Positions 1-12,124 of a stretch of DNA of 64,000 nt are shown here, piece by piece (the first letter of the stretch is position 1; each line of letters begins with the position of its first letter). Under the pieces are notes generated by a model, which did not search any database, was not told where the DNA came from, and saw only the letters and a list, made by a program, of their open reading frames with translations. Origin of the DNA: Allodiplogaster sudhausi (Eukaryota > Nematoda > Chromadorea > Rhabditida > Diplogasteridae); assembly GCA_945643635.1 (NCBI GenBank), contig CALZFC010000100.1, forward strand, positions 1,111,501 through 1,175,500. Reading direction: 5' to 3'. The position numbers were made by a program, and so were the translations under genes.

Positions 1-153
1 CTTTAAGGGAAAAAACTCATTCTTGAATTCACGCCTTTCCTGGCACAAGGACGAGAGAGAATGTGTGTGTTTAAAAAAGATAAAAAGACACGAACACAAC
101 AATGTGAAAAAGTCTAATAAATTATGGGTGAGTTTCATGCTCCTTTAAAGCAA
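1..153. repeat. TTAA-type MITE, copy at window start
   Basis: The window opens inside a short element that begins CTTTAAGGGAAAAAACTC and ends CATGCTCCTTTAAAG, so the two ends are imperfect inverted repeats around TTAA. The same sequence recurs at 4353-4502 and, inverted, at 15473-15622. It has no coding capacity. TTAA target duplication is typical of piggyBac-like non-autonomous elements; that family assignment is inference. Confidence 0.6.
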
Positions 154-770
154 GTATAATAGATCTGACCACACAACGGTAGAACGGAAATGACGATCCT
201 TCCCCACAGCTGTCAAGCCAAGAAAGAAGAAGAAAAAAACAAGTTTTTTCATCGTTCACAAGAACTTGTGCTCAATTGTTAGGAATCCTTGCTGCTGACT
301 TATCCTTGCTAGACAAAATGTGATAGAAGTTTGCCAAAAAAGAATGCAGCAAATATTGAAGATGAATGACATTTTGAGGAAAACGTTAGCTTCCGTCTGC
401 ATAATCGTTTCTCATCCCGTTCAACTTTGGTCTATGACTCACTGAGACTGCTGTGCAAAGTGGCTTATGATGGGGAGGTTGGATTTGGTGATTCATAAAC
501 TCATGACTACTAAAAGCCTAGCTTGCTCCTTTCAACATTTACTCTTCAAAGGAGCATGAAACTCAATTTTTTTCATGACTTAAACGATTACACTTGTCAA
601 TCTATGTCCTACTTCTGATAGCTTCACTTACTCTCTCGCATTAATTAAAAGCTATTTGAGTGCTTCTTTTTCATTTCTCTTTTCTAAATTCATATTTCTT
701 TGTCCAATACTATAATTAGTTTCATAAATGCCTTTTCATTATTTATCTACTTCCTTGTTGCTGTATTATT

Positions 771-907
771 TTCTTTTCTAATGGGCTTCCCTTGAAGCAG
801 CATTATTACATCTCATAGTAACAAGTTTATACTTTTTTTTCTTTTCTAATGGGCTACCCTTGAAGCAGCCTTATTACAGCTCATGGTAACAAGTTTATAC
901 TTTTGCT
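771..907. repeat. Two-copy tandem repeat, about 68 bp unit
   Basis: Two adjacent units of about 68 bp share the phrase TTTTCTAATGGGCT, then a TTGAAGCAGC phrase and AACAAGTTTATACTTTT. They differ at a few bases. There is no open frame, and no gene is visible between 154 and 2119. Confidence 0.6.
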
Positions 908-2119
908 AATGTATTTGATTCGAAACGCATTTCATGCCTGCTGATAAAGATAAAGATAAGCGAACTCATATTCTCTGCCGATCTCTTATTGTTTGTATCA
1001 GAAATTCTCTTGGTGCCCCGGTGAGAAGTTTATTCGAAGATTATATATTATATATATATATTCCAAGAATGCAGGTGGCAAGAAAAAACAAAACATCCAT
1101 GTTTACGAGACGATGAATCGCCAACAATTGTAACTTTCAGTTTTCTTCATCCAAACCAACACTGTCGCCTACCATTAGCTTCGAAGTGTTTTAACTTTCT
1201 CTCACACTAAAACGTAGAGAATCCAAATGTAAACATTTGTTAAGAAATAGGCGCCAGATATTTCCGCAGAAAATTTTCATGGGAAGTTGTAAACCATATC
1301 ATGTGAGCAGCCTTCGCTCTTTCGTACCCAGTGTATAACTAACTACATAAGACTATTTCTTTGGCATCAACATTGCATGAATCATACAGTCAGCAGATCT
1401 TCTCTAAGTTTCTTTCTATGATAGACGATTAACGTGATTAAATAGTATCATGTACAAGTTGTGCGATATACTAGCTACACAGTTCGAGGATTCGAGAACA
1501 GTGCACATCTAGGAATTTGTGACAGATCGATATGAGGAAGAGGCTATGAGAAGAAACAAATGACGTGAACGTGTAAATTGCTATGAGATGTCTCTCTCTC
1601 TCTGCTTCTTCCTCTCTCTCTCTCTCTCTCTATCTGCTTCTTCCTCTATACTGGCCCAATTCGGATAGCAAAGTGTTGAGCATCGCGACGTTTCTTTGAT
1701 GAGATGATAAGCGTCGTCAAAAGAAAAGTTTCTTCATCTTCTTCCTGTCGTCCATAGAATATTGCATTATTCGCATTATGTATGTATTTATTTGTTAATT
1801 ACATTAATAACAACACTCACTTGAACTGGATCGTTTTAATTACACTATATTTGAGCTTGTTCTGTATCAGTTTAAATTATTAATATCTCGTCGTACCCTA
1901 TGAGGCCAACCTTTGTCCGAAACATGACAAAATGTATATTTCAGGGTATGGCAATTAAAATCGTATCCTTAATATACTTTGAATTTATTTTGATTTCAAA
2001 ATTGTCATGAAAATACTTAGAACCGGATAAAGTTTTTCAAGATTATCTGAACACGCTCTATCCGAAAACGTTATGAAGCCTAAATGATTCAGATTTACTT
2101 GTCTTACTTTCCCCCATTC

Positions 2120-2501
2120 CTATTGCCCGCTAATCGGTGCCTGGGCGGCTTCCTTCGTATCCCATCCCATCATTTCCTTCGAATAAGGAGCGTAGATCTC
2201 TGGGTAGCAGCATTGGTTCTTGACGCAGACTCCGGTCGCAGAGCACTTTTCTCCGTTCCAGCACGAATCTGGAATTAAGGGTTTTCGATGCTTTCAGAAT
2301 GGTGCGGCACTTTATAGACACCATATCAGATTCCAGAAAAGGAGAAGCTTAAACCTGCCGTAGGCACCATCCCAATTATACCCTTCAGGGCACTCGAAAT
2401 CGAGTTCATAATCTTGACGACGGAAGCGGTTGCTTGCGAGGCCGACAGTGAAGAGAGCAACGGAAAGCACATGAGCCGCGAAACATCGAACGAGAAGACA
2501 T
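2120..2501 (-). pseudogene. Decayed copy of the six-cysteine secreted protein gene
   Basis: This is the inverted homologue of the intact gene at 17518-17923. The ATG (2499-2501) is present, but one extra base within the first 25 nt puts the rest of the signal peptide out of frame. The promoter copy has lost about 21 bp that carry TATAAATA in the intact copy. The intron donor is changed from GGTTAGT to a GC/AGGT context that does not give an in-frame GT. Exon 2 remains open with the cysteine pattern SCW...KC...VC...QCC and ends at a TAG. Loss of function is inferred from these three defects together. Confidence 0.7.
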
Positions 2502-3040
2502 GATTACTTGACTTGTGAGACTTGCAACTGATGCTGCTTAGGATATGAGCATGATAAATGATTGACTAGCTGCAAACATACTTGCAACCTCATTTAACCT
2601 GGCGATTTCACCAAATATTTCTACTTCGATGCCTGCGCAAATATGTATATACATACATCCATCATGATGGGAGGAATTGGCTATTTTTCATTCGATGTAA
2701 CTCATGAAAAATATATTTTGAAGAAAGGAGTTTATATATTCTACGAAGCGTATGTACCTTGGATAAAAATTGCTAATTACAATTCCGAATTACATGTGTG
2801 ATTAAAGTTCGCTTCCATTTTATCTCCTCGTCTGGTTGTAACTGGCGAGAAGCATCCAAAAACGTCCTTGCCAACTAAAATGTTGTTAGCTGATTGTACA
2901 GATGTAGAAGAATTAGAATGCTGCAGATAGATCTTTTGTGATCACCCAATATAGGCTTCATTCGTCAAATGATTTCACAAACAGCTGCATCAACAAGCGC
3001 GCGGCTGGTCATATGGCTGCTTGAAAGTCATATTCAGCAA

Positions 3041-3048
3041 TATAAATA
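3041..3048 (+). promoter_or_regulatory. TATA box of the left cysteine-rich gene copy
   Basis: TATAAATA followed by GG lies 71 bp before the ATG at 3119. The same box is found in the same place in the right copy (16940-16947, minus strand). Confidence 0.65.
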
Positions 3049-3118
3049 GGAAGATGATGCGGGTTGCACTTTATAATATCTCCTCTGAGCATTCATCAAG
3101 TGGTTTAAATCCAAAATA

Positions 3119-3818
3119 ATGATGACGTCATCTTCTGGATCGATCCGTTGCACGCTGCTCCTTGCCTTTGCCCTGTTCACGGTCGGCTGCGCTCATTTCA
3201 ATCTCATTCGCCAAGACGCGCCGAAGACTGGCTGCTCTTCAGGATACGTCGCAAGTGGCGGTCAGTCGGGCTTAAAGGAACACGAAAGCAATCGCGTAAT
3301 CCATTTGAATCTTACCGACTATTGTAGTCGCATCCCTCTTTTAATCACATGCTCGTTTTCCGGAAAAAAACCTAATCCAAGAACGAGTTTTCAGCTCCTT
3401 TAATCGTGTTCTCATTTATCACAACTATGAAATACTGCTTTAAAGCGATGGTTTAGTATGATTATACCCAAACATATTGATAGGAAATGCCTGATGGAAA
3501 ATAAGTTTGGTGTCCATGCCTAGAATGCCTCGGCTCGCTCTGCCCGCCCGGCAGCTTCTGTGAGAACGGCTCATGCTGCTCACCGGAAAAGGAGCACTTC
3601 TGTCCTGATCATCTTCAAGTTGGAGGTTATAACTTTTGCTTATTAAATAATAATTAAATTTGAAAAAAAAGATTCACTGGAGCGATGATCATACTCACCA
3701 GTTCACTTTTTTTTCTGTCTGTGACCAGGATTTTGGCTGCCCGGAGAATTGCTACAAGGAGTGTCAACGGCAGAACAGCTCCTCCGAAGAGCGATTCTGC
3801 TGTCTTCTTCCGCAGTAG
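3119..3818 (+). pseudogene. Probably defective copy of the 13-cysteine secreted protein gene
   Basis: Exons 3119-3260, 3524-3625 and 3718-3818 line up exactly with the intact gene on the right arm (16155-16865) and have the same lengths (142, 102, 101). The signal peptide, start (ATGATGACGTCATC context) and TATAAATA (3041-3048) are preserved. The last intron's acceptor is TTTCTG instead of TTTCAG (A to T at 3716), so the AG is gone. The next AG, in GACCAG, would shift the frame. If that is real, the last exon with five or six cysteines is lost. Intron 1 holds a MITE at 3274-3403. The gene could still make a shortened product. Confidence 0.65.
3274..3403. mobile_element. MITE in intron 1 of the left gene copy
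   Basis: About 130 bp bounded by CTTAAAGGAAC and CAGCTCCTTTAAT, i.e. inverted ends around TTAA. The orthologous position in the right arm (16577-16715) carries the same insertion, so it predates the inverted duplication. Confidence 0.65.
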
Positions 3819-4352
3819 AAAGTGTGCAAAGGCGAGAAAGTTCAAGGCGGTCTTAAAAGAACTCCCTGGATTGTTCCATCTGATAAATAATGTATCAATC
3901 AAAATCAATCAATAAGGTGCTCATTAAATGTACGGTGGATTTGAGCTCCGTGTAAATACAATAAGTATTTTGTGAAAAGGGAATCTTTCTTTCAACAGAG
4001 AAAGCGATGCGAAACGTATTGGTAAAACATAGTCGTTTTTGTAGGCTATAGCATTCTTTTTCATTTGCCACCTGAATGCCTTGGGATCGAAGAATTTCAG
4101 CAACAGGGAAAATAGAAACGTTGAAATAGCATGCGGAATCCAGTCTAAATTCTTCTGACAAAACAATAACTTGACCATTCTCGTGTCGGGCCAATGTGAT
4201 GACGTACGGGGAAGTAGGCGATCGAGCGGCTACGAAATGAACGGCCAAAATTATTCATGGTCGTAGAATTATCATAGCCAGTCATAGTTGTTATTCCGAG
4301 TGGTGCATTGTAGATGGATTTTAGCGCGCGCGAAGCGCCTCGGAGAGCGAAC

Positions 4353-4502
4353 TTTAAGGGAAAAAACTCATTCTTGAATTCACGCCTTTCCTGGCACAAG
4401 GACGAGAGAGAATGTGTGTGTTTAAAAAAGATAAAAAGACACGAACACAACAATGTGAAAAAGTCTAATAAATTATGGGTGAGTTTCATGCTCCTTTAAA
4501 GC
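4353..4502. mobile_element. MITE copy (TTAA family)
   Basis: Starts CTTTAAGGGAAAAAACTC and ends GTTTCATGCTCCTTTAAAG. Near-identical to 1-153, and to 15473-15622 in the opposite orientation. Non-coding. Confidence 0.65.
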
Positions 4503-5095
4503 AAGTATAATAGATCTGACCACACAACGGTAGAACGGAAATGACGATCCTTCCCCACAGCTGTCAAGCCAAGAAAGAAGAAGAAAAAAACAAGTTTTTT
4601 CATCGTTCACAAGAACTTGTGCTCAATTATTAGGTATCGTTGCTGCTGACTTATCCTGGCAAGATAAAATGTGATAGAAGTTTTGACAAAAAAAGAATGC
4701 AGCATTTATTGAAGATGAATGAAATTTTGAAGAAAACGTTAGCTTCGGTCTGCATAATCGTTTCTCATCCCGTTCAACTTTGGTCTATGACTCACTGAGG
4801 CTGCTGTACAAATTGGCTTATGATGGGGAGGGGGACTTTGGTGATTCATAAACTCATGACTACTAAAAGCTTAGCTTGATCATTTTAACATTTTCTCTTT
4901 AAGGGTTAGTGCTTACGAGGGAATTCTCAGAAATTCTGTGATTTTTTATTTGGAAACCTACCGCGCATTTAATCTGTCTGAAAATTGAAACATGTTTTTC
5001 ACAACATTGGCGTTCTTGTCACAGGCTGATGTTGAGAACAAGCTGACAATATCTCGAGCTCATCGCATTCTAAAAAAAATCTTTGAAATGTTTTT

Positions 5096-5168
5096 TCGGC
5101 ACGGGGATTCGAAGCCTAGACTTGCATACTGTTACGCAATCATGTTATCCACTAGATGCTACTTGCGA
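5096..5168 (-). repeat. tRNA-derived (SINE-like) segment, left copy
   Basis: On the minus strand this reads as a tRNA-like unit of about 73 nt, with an A-box-like TAGTGGATAACATG and a B-box-like CTTCGAATCCCC. The 3' end is GTGCCGGC. The acceptor stem pairs poorly, so it is a relic or SINE head rather than a tRNA gene. Inverted copy at 14633-14706. Confidence 0.5.
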
Positions 5169-6399
5169 AAGTCCTGGCAGGAGCAGCACATAATCTTTGC
5201 TCTGTCGGATTGCAAATTTCAATAGAATCACTATTACCTTGCAGATTACCGCGACTTCTTTTTTCCCTCCGCCCTGTGCTATTTCGTTGGTGACGAGCCA
5301 AAGCTGCACCTGAGCAGCTTTTACTCCTCACAACCTGCGTCTCCATCTTTGCGTTGTCTCTCCATTTTCTTGCTTGTTTTGAACAAGTGACCACCTACAT
5401 AAGTTCGAAACAGGAAGAGCACACAAGCGAGTGATCATAAGCTGGATATATCTTTCGGAACACATGTGTATTAAGCAAGGCTGGAAAATTGTCATTTCTT
5501 CTGTTGCGAATATAATTTGATTCATGTACATACAAAAGCGATTCCATTCTACATTCTCCTATTGTTTGTAATAGAAATTCTCTTGGTGCCGTGGTGAGCA
5601 TTTTTTTTCTCTAGGATGGATATTCCTAGAATGCAGCTGGCAAGAAAAGGCAAAACATACATGTTTACGAGACGATGACTCACCTACAACTGTAACTTTT
5701 CATTTTTCTTCTTACTTAGCAACACCGTCTCGCCTACAGACACCATATGCATACTATTCGCTTCGAAGTATTTTCAATGTCTCTCACACTAACACATAGT
5801 AACAACGGCAGATGTTAAAAGCTGGCATATCAAATGTAAACATTAAACCACCAGATAATCCGCTGAGACTTTTCATGGGAAGTAGTCGACCATATCATGT
5901 GAGCAGCCTTCGTTGTTTCGTACCCAGTGAATAACGAAGACTATTTCTTCAGCATCAACACTGCATGAATCATACAGTCAGCAGATATCTTCAACGTTGT
6001 CTTTTCTTTTCAGACGAGAACCGTTAGAAAATAGTAACATGTACAAGTTGTGTGATATTTATTTATTGTATATGAAAGTAATATTTCGATGAGACAGCAC
6101 AAATATAGGTAAGGAAACTGTCTTCGTGTAGATGATATAATATATGAATTTAGTCAGAGCATATTCTTGCTGAAATCGGAGCTGCTAATGAATATCAACT
6201 AGCTACACAGTTCGAGGATAGGAGTACAGTGCACATCTAGGAATTCGTGACAAAATTCGTGAATGAGGAAAAAGCTATGTGAAAAGACGAAAGCTGTGAA
6301 AGGTAAATTGCTATGAGATGACAAGGAGTAATGTGGACCGATGTGTAGAGGTATACAGTCTTCGAATAGCATGAGGTAGGAAGAGTAACACAGTTGATC

Positions 6400-6535
6400 G
6401 CTATGATAGCAAGTAATTCACAACACAGCTTTTCTGGGAAATGGCTATGAGAGCTAGTAATTCCACAACACAAAATATTCTGGAAAATCACTACGATTAC
6501 TAGTAATTCCACAACACAGCTTTTTTCTGGAAAAG
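6400..6535. repeat. Three diverged tandem units of about 45-50 bp
   Basis: Three units share a TAGTAATTC-CACAACACA core followed by a TTTCTGGAAAA-type tail. No gene is visible from 5600 to 6640 apart from the repeats noted. Confidence 0.55.
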
Positions 6536-6640
6536 ATTAAAGGGTTAGAAAGGGTGGGTGAGAATGGATGGACACAAGGGGAGCCGCCGGAGGAGTGTCT
6601 CGTCTCAAGGAGAAGATAATAATTCCGAATTCGTGTGACC

Positions 6641-7401
6641 TTATCGGTTACGCAGCAGTCGGAAGGGCACGGTCACTTCGCTGTTGCTAGTCGACTTGAA
6701 TGGCGCCAGGCACGCCTGCAAATGACACGGGGTTTAAAACGCCAAATTTTGTGTCACATCTGAGTCGCAGGTTTTGGCATTCATTTGTTGTCGCAACGTG
6801 CTTCGGGTCAAAGGAAATGTATTAGTTACCAAAAAACAAGCAAAAAACTCAACGGCACCTGGACAATTCTCGCGACGCGACGGCGAATACGCGAGGCTCG
6901 GCTTGAGGTCGAGGCAGTCGTTGTGAATGCCGAGTTGCTGTTATTGCTGGTGGAGCCGTGGTTGACGGCTGCGGATGTTCCATGAGGATTCTTCGACGAA
7001 TAGCGCTTTTTGTCCGCAAGTGTGCGAGATTGTATGATGCCCGCAGCGGTTGGATGAGGGGGAAGGGTGCTGCACGATGATTCAACGGCGCTACTAGATG
7101 GGCCGCCTGCAACTGCTGACAGCCTACGAACAATCTCCTCATCGTAGAGTGCGTCTGCAGCGTCAAAGGCATAGGTGGCATTGGCATTCGGGCTCATTGG
7201 TCGACGTGCCATGCGGCGTCCGGCGAACAGGAATGGCATGAGACTGTCGTACATGTAGCACGGTTTTTTGGCCGGTCCAAGATTCACGATCATATAAATC
7301 TCGCCATCTTCGTCATCGTCCGCGGCGGTTAACGGTGGTCGCGGCGGCGGTGCGTCCAGGGCACTTGTCGAAGGCTCATCCGTGAGCGAAGGAGAAGACA
7401 T
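6641..7401 (-). CDS. Unknown 205-residue protein, two coding exons
   Basis: Exon 1 (6859-7401) begins ATGTCTTCTCC and ends phase 0 at CAG|GTGCCG. The intron ends TTTGCAG, and exon 2 (6641-6715) adds 24 residues and a TAA. I do not recognise the family. The N-terminus is Ser/Pro/Asp-rich with an acidic run DDDEDGE. A hydrophobic-aromatic core follows (IYMIVNLGPAKKPCYMYDSL). Then come an Arg-rich RRMARR patch, a Ser/Thr/Asn-rich low-complexity stretch and a basic segment RASRIRRRVARIVQ. There is no signal peptide or membrane helix. An intracellular regulatory protein is possible, but nothing specific is supported. A 5' untranslated exon may lie upstream. Confidence 0.6.
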
Positions 7402-10400
7402 GTCTTCACAAGGAAGCAGCAGGATCAGGTGTTAGCTATGTGCAAGTTCTGAGAAGGCGGCGGGCCTCTCTTCTCAGTATGTTGCAGCCGCTCGATGACT
7501 CTCGCGTAGACGGCAACTGAAGCCAGCCAGCCGAGACTCCTTCTGGCGAGTGGGTGGAGCAGAGCCAAAGTCTCTTTCTTACTACTACTCTCAATCTGTG
7601 TGTTTCTCCTGCGGCGCACACAAGACAGAAGTGAGCGTTAAAAGAGGGGAGATTCACGACGCGCAAATGTTGCAGAAGCAGAGCACAGCTGCATAGGGGA
7701 AGAGGTAGAGAGCATGCATTTTGATGGAGATACCTCCAGACGGCTAGTGGAGAAAAAAAGATTGCCTCGAGACACACGTTATGGCGCATTTGCCTTCCTA
7801 CATAGATAGATGAAGTTATGACTCATGTCAACAAGGCGCCTAAATCCCCGCGGCATTTTATCCCCCCTCTCGCATATACACTCTCTCTCGTCTCTCACGA
7901 TTAACTTAGCTTGCCTCTGCCTAGAAATGAAAGCGAAAGCGAAAGAAAGAGAGAGCGAGAGAGTAGGTTGGAAAAACAGACGTGTTCCTGCGTGGTCGGG
8001 ATATAACGTGAGAAAGAACGTCCGTATTCCAAACGGCAGTCCTTCGTCTTCTTCTCGCTCTCCGTCACATTCATTCTGTCGTAAGAATTATTCTAATATT
8101 ATTTATTTTACATGAAAAATATAAAATGCATATTTACTGAGTACAAGTTAATTTGTTGTTAAAAGTTAAAATTAAATATTAACACACTTTTTTCCAAACC
8201 TTTTCCTAAGCCACGCTAGCGTTGAAGGCGAAATTAACGCGTTCCTCCTGATTAGAATCATGCGACTTAGCGTTCTTGATTCTTTTCGGTGTCCTGTCAA
8301 ATATTTTCAGTATCTTAAATATAAGTACTAAAAACTATATTGTTTTGATTAAATGCATGCTGTATTTCTCGCCCTCCATCTCTCTCACTTGAAACTACGA
8401 TATCAGCATAAGAGAACATTAATATAAAAAGTGAATGTTATTACAGGGTTCTTATTTAGGAACTATCCTCCACCGTTTCAAGTTAACATATGTATGTATA
8501 TACATATATATGTATATGTATATATCGACATATTTTCAAACTGAATTCTCTTTAAATTTTTTGATATTGTTCACATCAGGAACTATGTATTTGAGCACAA
8601 TAAAATATGTAATGTCTTTTATATATTGTACATCGGGAGAGTTGTGGAGTTAGGTGTATACAAGAATAATACGTGACTTGGGAAATTAGGAATAATTATG
8701 CCTGCACTATTCCTTAACTTGAGTAAACCCCATAGTCTTCAAATGACTACATCTTTCATCCCTATATAAACTCCTCCTACCCGTGAATAAATGGTCATAC
8801 GTGTTCTCCTCTTGTGTTCCCGCATCACACCTGCTTCATCTCAAGACTCTCTTATCTCTGCGGCTGGTCGTCGGCGAGAGAGATAAAAGAGTCCAGGAGG
8901 ACTCGTGAGAGATACAGCAAGAGGTCGCTGGCGAGAGCGGCTCGCCGTATGATATCTGACGCTTGTGTGAGAGTTTGGTGAGAGCGAGAAAAGCATGTAA
9001 TCTTTCATTTTCTTGCAAGGACAAAAGATTACAACTGTGAGGTTGACTTCGTTTCGCTTTTCCAGGAAAATTTAAAAAAAATGTATCGTAACATGTTCGG
9101 CGCCAAATCAAAGATAAACTTTGTTCCGGATTTTCTTTCTCTACAGAGGTGCCGCTTTTTAATCCTTTTTTTCTTTTCATTTCTGTTTTTCTCTCATTTA
9201 GACTTTATTCACGCTTTTTCTCTCATTTAGACTTTATTCACGCTCATTATATTCTTCTGACTTCACAATATTTTCGTCTTTGAAATCTTTGCATTCGATA
9301 GATCGTTTTAATAACAAAAAGCGGCACACTTTTTTCAAGACGTTAGCCCTAGATTTGGATGCAGATTTTAGAAGTTTTATGATTTTAAGAAGATTTTCAT
9401 TCAGATTACAAGTTTTCATGAACTACATATACCTCAGTTATGGATTGCACAGCAATCTGCAGCAAAAGTAAATTGCTAATTTTAATAAACGACAGGGGTG
9501 ACTTGTCGTTCTTCTAATGACTAAATTGTTCGTAAGGTTTCTCATTTGACGTTCTCCCTTCCTGTCCAGAGATATCATATTAGTGTGTTGCAATATTTCA
9601 AGTCAGTAATTTTTCTTTCCAGTTGAAAATCATTCAATGAATGTTTTGCTCTTTCACGCCATATTTGGAAGGTGATGATATCCTTTAATCCCAGCAAACT
9701 TAACTGAATTCTCGCGCTACCCCTATTGGCATGTTTCTAGATTATAGCTGTTCATCTTTTTCTCTCACTGTCTTATTGTCTCAGACTCTCTCTGCTTTCA
9801 CTATCTTCTTGGGAAGCATTCACCATGATGTATGTATGTAAGCACACAGAAAAAATATTCGTGATATTTCACGAAATGAGACACTAATATATTAGCATGA
9901 TTAGCTACACACTAATACTATTCGTAAAAGATGCAGGAAGAATTAGTGTGTATGCGAGGAAGTATTCGTAACACGACGCCTCTTCCAGGAGGATCCCAGA
10001 AACGCATGCCATTTTTCTGTTTTTTAATATTCTCGGACAATTTTCGATGTTAATTACCACTCTTTTTCGATATCTAATTACCTAGCCTTGTGACACACCC
10101 TCTGCTTCATTCTCTCGCTCTTTTTCGCTCTCTCTCTCGCTCTCTCTCTCACCTTTTATCCGGCTTAAAATTTTTTTTAATTTCGCAGCTTTCTCAAGAA
10201 AAAATTTGTTTCTATCGATTTCTCTCTCATCTCTCTCACTCTCTCTCTATCTCTATCTCACGCTCTCTCTCTCCCACCATCCTACGGATTAAGTTAGCTA
10301 ATTTATCTTGCTTTGTGAACGGAATATTTCACTGCGTTTGGCATTTCAGTGACAAAACAACAGTGAAATGGAATAAAATTCCAATAAAGTTCACAAAAGT

Positions 10401-10680
10401 CGATAATTTAGCTAGCCTGTGATCCGTTGTGATGATGGGAGTCGATACCGTTGGCTGTACCTGGAAGTAGACAGAGTGAGAGAGAGAGAAAGACATTTTG
10501 CTCCCGACCGGACCCGAACCACCACCCCCCGCGCGCAATTTTCACACTGTCTCATCTCTCTCTCATCTCTCTTTCACTCTCTCACCTCTCTTTCTTTCTC
10601 TCTATCATCTCTTTAGTTTTTTTTATTTATTTAAGTTGTTTTTAATACTGTTTTTTTATGAAAATAATCTGCACTCTTAC
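7402..10680. other. Gene-free stretch inside the inverted-repeat loop
   Basis: No convincing exon was found on either strand. The sequence holds short (CT)n and GAGA tracts (7860-7970, 10110-10280, 10540-10610), a two-copy 27-bp repeat at 9185-9240 (CTCATTTAGACTTTATTCAC), and AT-rich filler. Open frames here are short and of serine/leucine composition produced by CT repeats. Confidence 0.6.
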
Positions 10681-10782
10681 TTCCAACTTGAAGATGATCA
10701 GGGCAGAAGTGCTCCTTTTCCGGGAAGCAGCAAGAGCCATTCTCGCAGTAGCTGCCGGGCGGGCAGAGAGAGCCGAGGCATT
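10681..10782 (-). pseudogene. Orphan exon 2 of the 13-cysteine secreted protein gene
   Basis: This 102-bp segment is a third copy of the middle exon of the gene at 16155-16865. The frame is intact (ECLGSLC...FC-type spacing). The acceptor TTTTAG and a donor GTAAGA are both intact. No matching exon 1 or exon 3 is visible within 1.5 kb on either side. It is either a relic of a third gene copy in the loop or an exon available for splicing to something unseen. Downstream sequence (10790-11160) resembles 18240-18680 beyond the right gene pair. Confidence 0.7.
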
Positions 10783-11160
10783 CTAAAACAAAATGGATGC
10801 GGAAATCCAAGGGAGACAGCTAATAATATTTTCTTTATTAATTAATGATTTTGGAGAAGCATGCTTGTAGCATAAAAGTGTATTTTTCAGGATTCTAGTT
10901 TATGCCGGCTGTCATTGCTATTGTAGGCTTATTTTTAAGAAATGGTGCTGTCTCTAGCATAATCTTCAGACCTTCAGACCCAGCTGCGTGTTTTTCCCTT
11001 CCAACACCAACGACCATTTCAGTTTCTCCGCCTTTCCCACCACGACCTTGGCTCTTCCATCCCTCCTTTGAGAAGCCTGTGCACACAGTCATATAGTCTA
11101 CGGTCTTCACCCCACCCACGCTTCATTATGCATATCTACAAACATCAATGTGTAACGAAA
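10683..11160. repeat. Degenerate duplicate of the 18.24-18.68 kb flank
   Basis: Shared blocks in the same orientation include AAATGGATG, then an AGTGT-TTTCAGGA(T/C)TCTA block, an ACGACCATTTCA-like block and GTGCACACAGTCA. Similarity is patchy, so this is older than the inverted arms. It suggests that at least three duplications built the cluster. Confidence 0.5.
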
Positions 11161-11650
11161 TAAAGGCTATTATTTAAGACAGCCTATCTGTAAGGCTCGA
11201 TCTGCACCTGTACTAGGAAATTTTTGATTTTTAAAATTGCTGAAAACTAGATCATTTGTACTACTCGACATGCTCTACAAAACTGTATAGTTTTGAATTC
11301 GAAAAAAATTTCTGATCGAGTTAGCTGTATTTTTGTTCTAAAATTCACATGCCCATAAATCAGTTATTTCTTAATATTTTTGAAATCTTTTTTTTTGCAA
11401 TCCATAGATCTTGAAATCCTCTTTAAAAACGTTCTCGGTGACTTTTTCGTGAAAAAATTTCAAAGCTGCAAAACTCGCAAAAATAAATTTTTAAAGATGG
11501 TTTTTCGAGGTTTTCAGGTCGAAAAGCCTCCGCGGGGTAGGTAAGCTGTTCATAGAAATAAAGCCCATTAAATTTGCTACAAAGCTAGCCAACTTAAAAA
11601 AAAAATCGAAGGGTACCTATTTTGGGTATTTGCACTTAGGTAATTATACT

Positions 11651-11702
11651 CAGCCTCCAACCTTTCATGCAAGAGGTCCGGGTTCGAACCCCACTCGGGG
11701 CA
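11651..11702 (+). repeat. tRNA-Ala-like 3' half in left inverted repeat
   Basis: The sequence contains CATGCAAGAGGTC followed by GGTTCGAACCCC and CTCGGGG. This resembles the anticodon arm, variable loop and T arm of a tRNA-Ala(TGC)-type gene with a perfect B box. No matching 5' acceptor strand or clear A box is present, so it is a fragment and not a functional tRNA. The partner copy is at 13642-13690. Confidence 0.5.
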
Positions 11703-12124
11703 AAGTTTTTGCAATGTTTTGCAAACAAGCAAAAAACATACTTTCGGTCGGAAATTGATGGCTATTCATCTTATATCCATATAGCCTTACTCAAACTTTG
11801 TATTTTTTATTTTATTTTCACCAACTGAAAATTTCTTCATAGTGAACTGTGCTCATCGTCAGTCAACATAAGCGTGTTTATTCCAACGCTTTGCAATGGC
11901 AAAGTAATGTGGTGGAATTATAAAATGTCTACAGGAACGCTCTTTTTATATAGAATCATATTCGAGCAGAATTCTTTCGAGCTGACTGACGCAAGTGCGG
12001 AGTGTCTTGATTGTCAACAAGAAATAGTCTCTCTTATATGATAGAGCTTTATTCCTTAGACCAGATCTTGCACAGAGCAAGCCATACAATCGTTTAGGTA
12101 ACGAACACTGTACAGCGCGGTCTA

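Larger units (their letters stand above)
2120..5600. repeat. Left arm of a large inverted duplication
   Basis: This arm matches 14330-17923 in reverse orientation, with the sum of paired coordinates near 19,980. Paired landmarks are the two cysteine-rich genes, the intronic MITE, a MITE at 4353/15622, and the SINE-like block at 5.0-5.4 kb paired with 14.4-14.8 kb. The arms are near-identical in coding exons and more diverged between genes. The axis falls close to 10.0 kb and the loop is about 8.7 kb. Confidence 0.85.
4353..6310. repeat. Direct duplicate of 1-1570
   Basis: The stretches 4353-4885 and 5560-6310 match 1-545 and about 925-1570 in the same orientation, with scattered substitutions. 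The sequence between the matching blocks is not the same: the 4.9-5.5 kb SINE-like block is absent from the first copy. The duplication therefore includes the MITE, and part of it was later rearranged. Another copy of the gene cluster may lie just left of the window. Confidence 0.7.
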
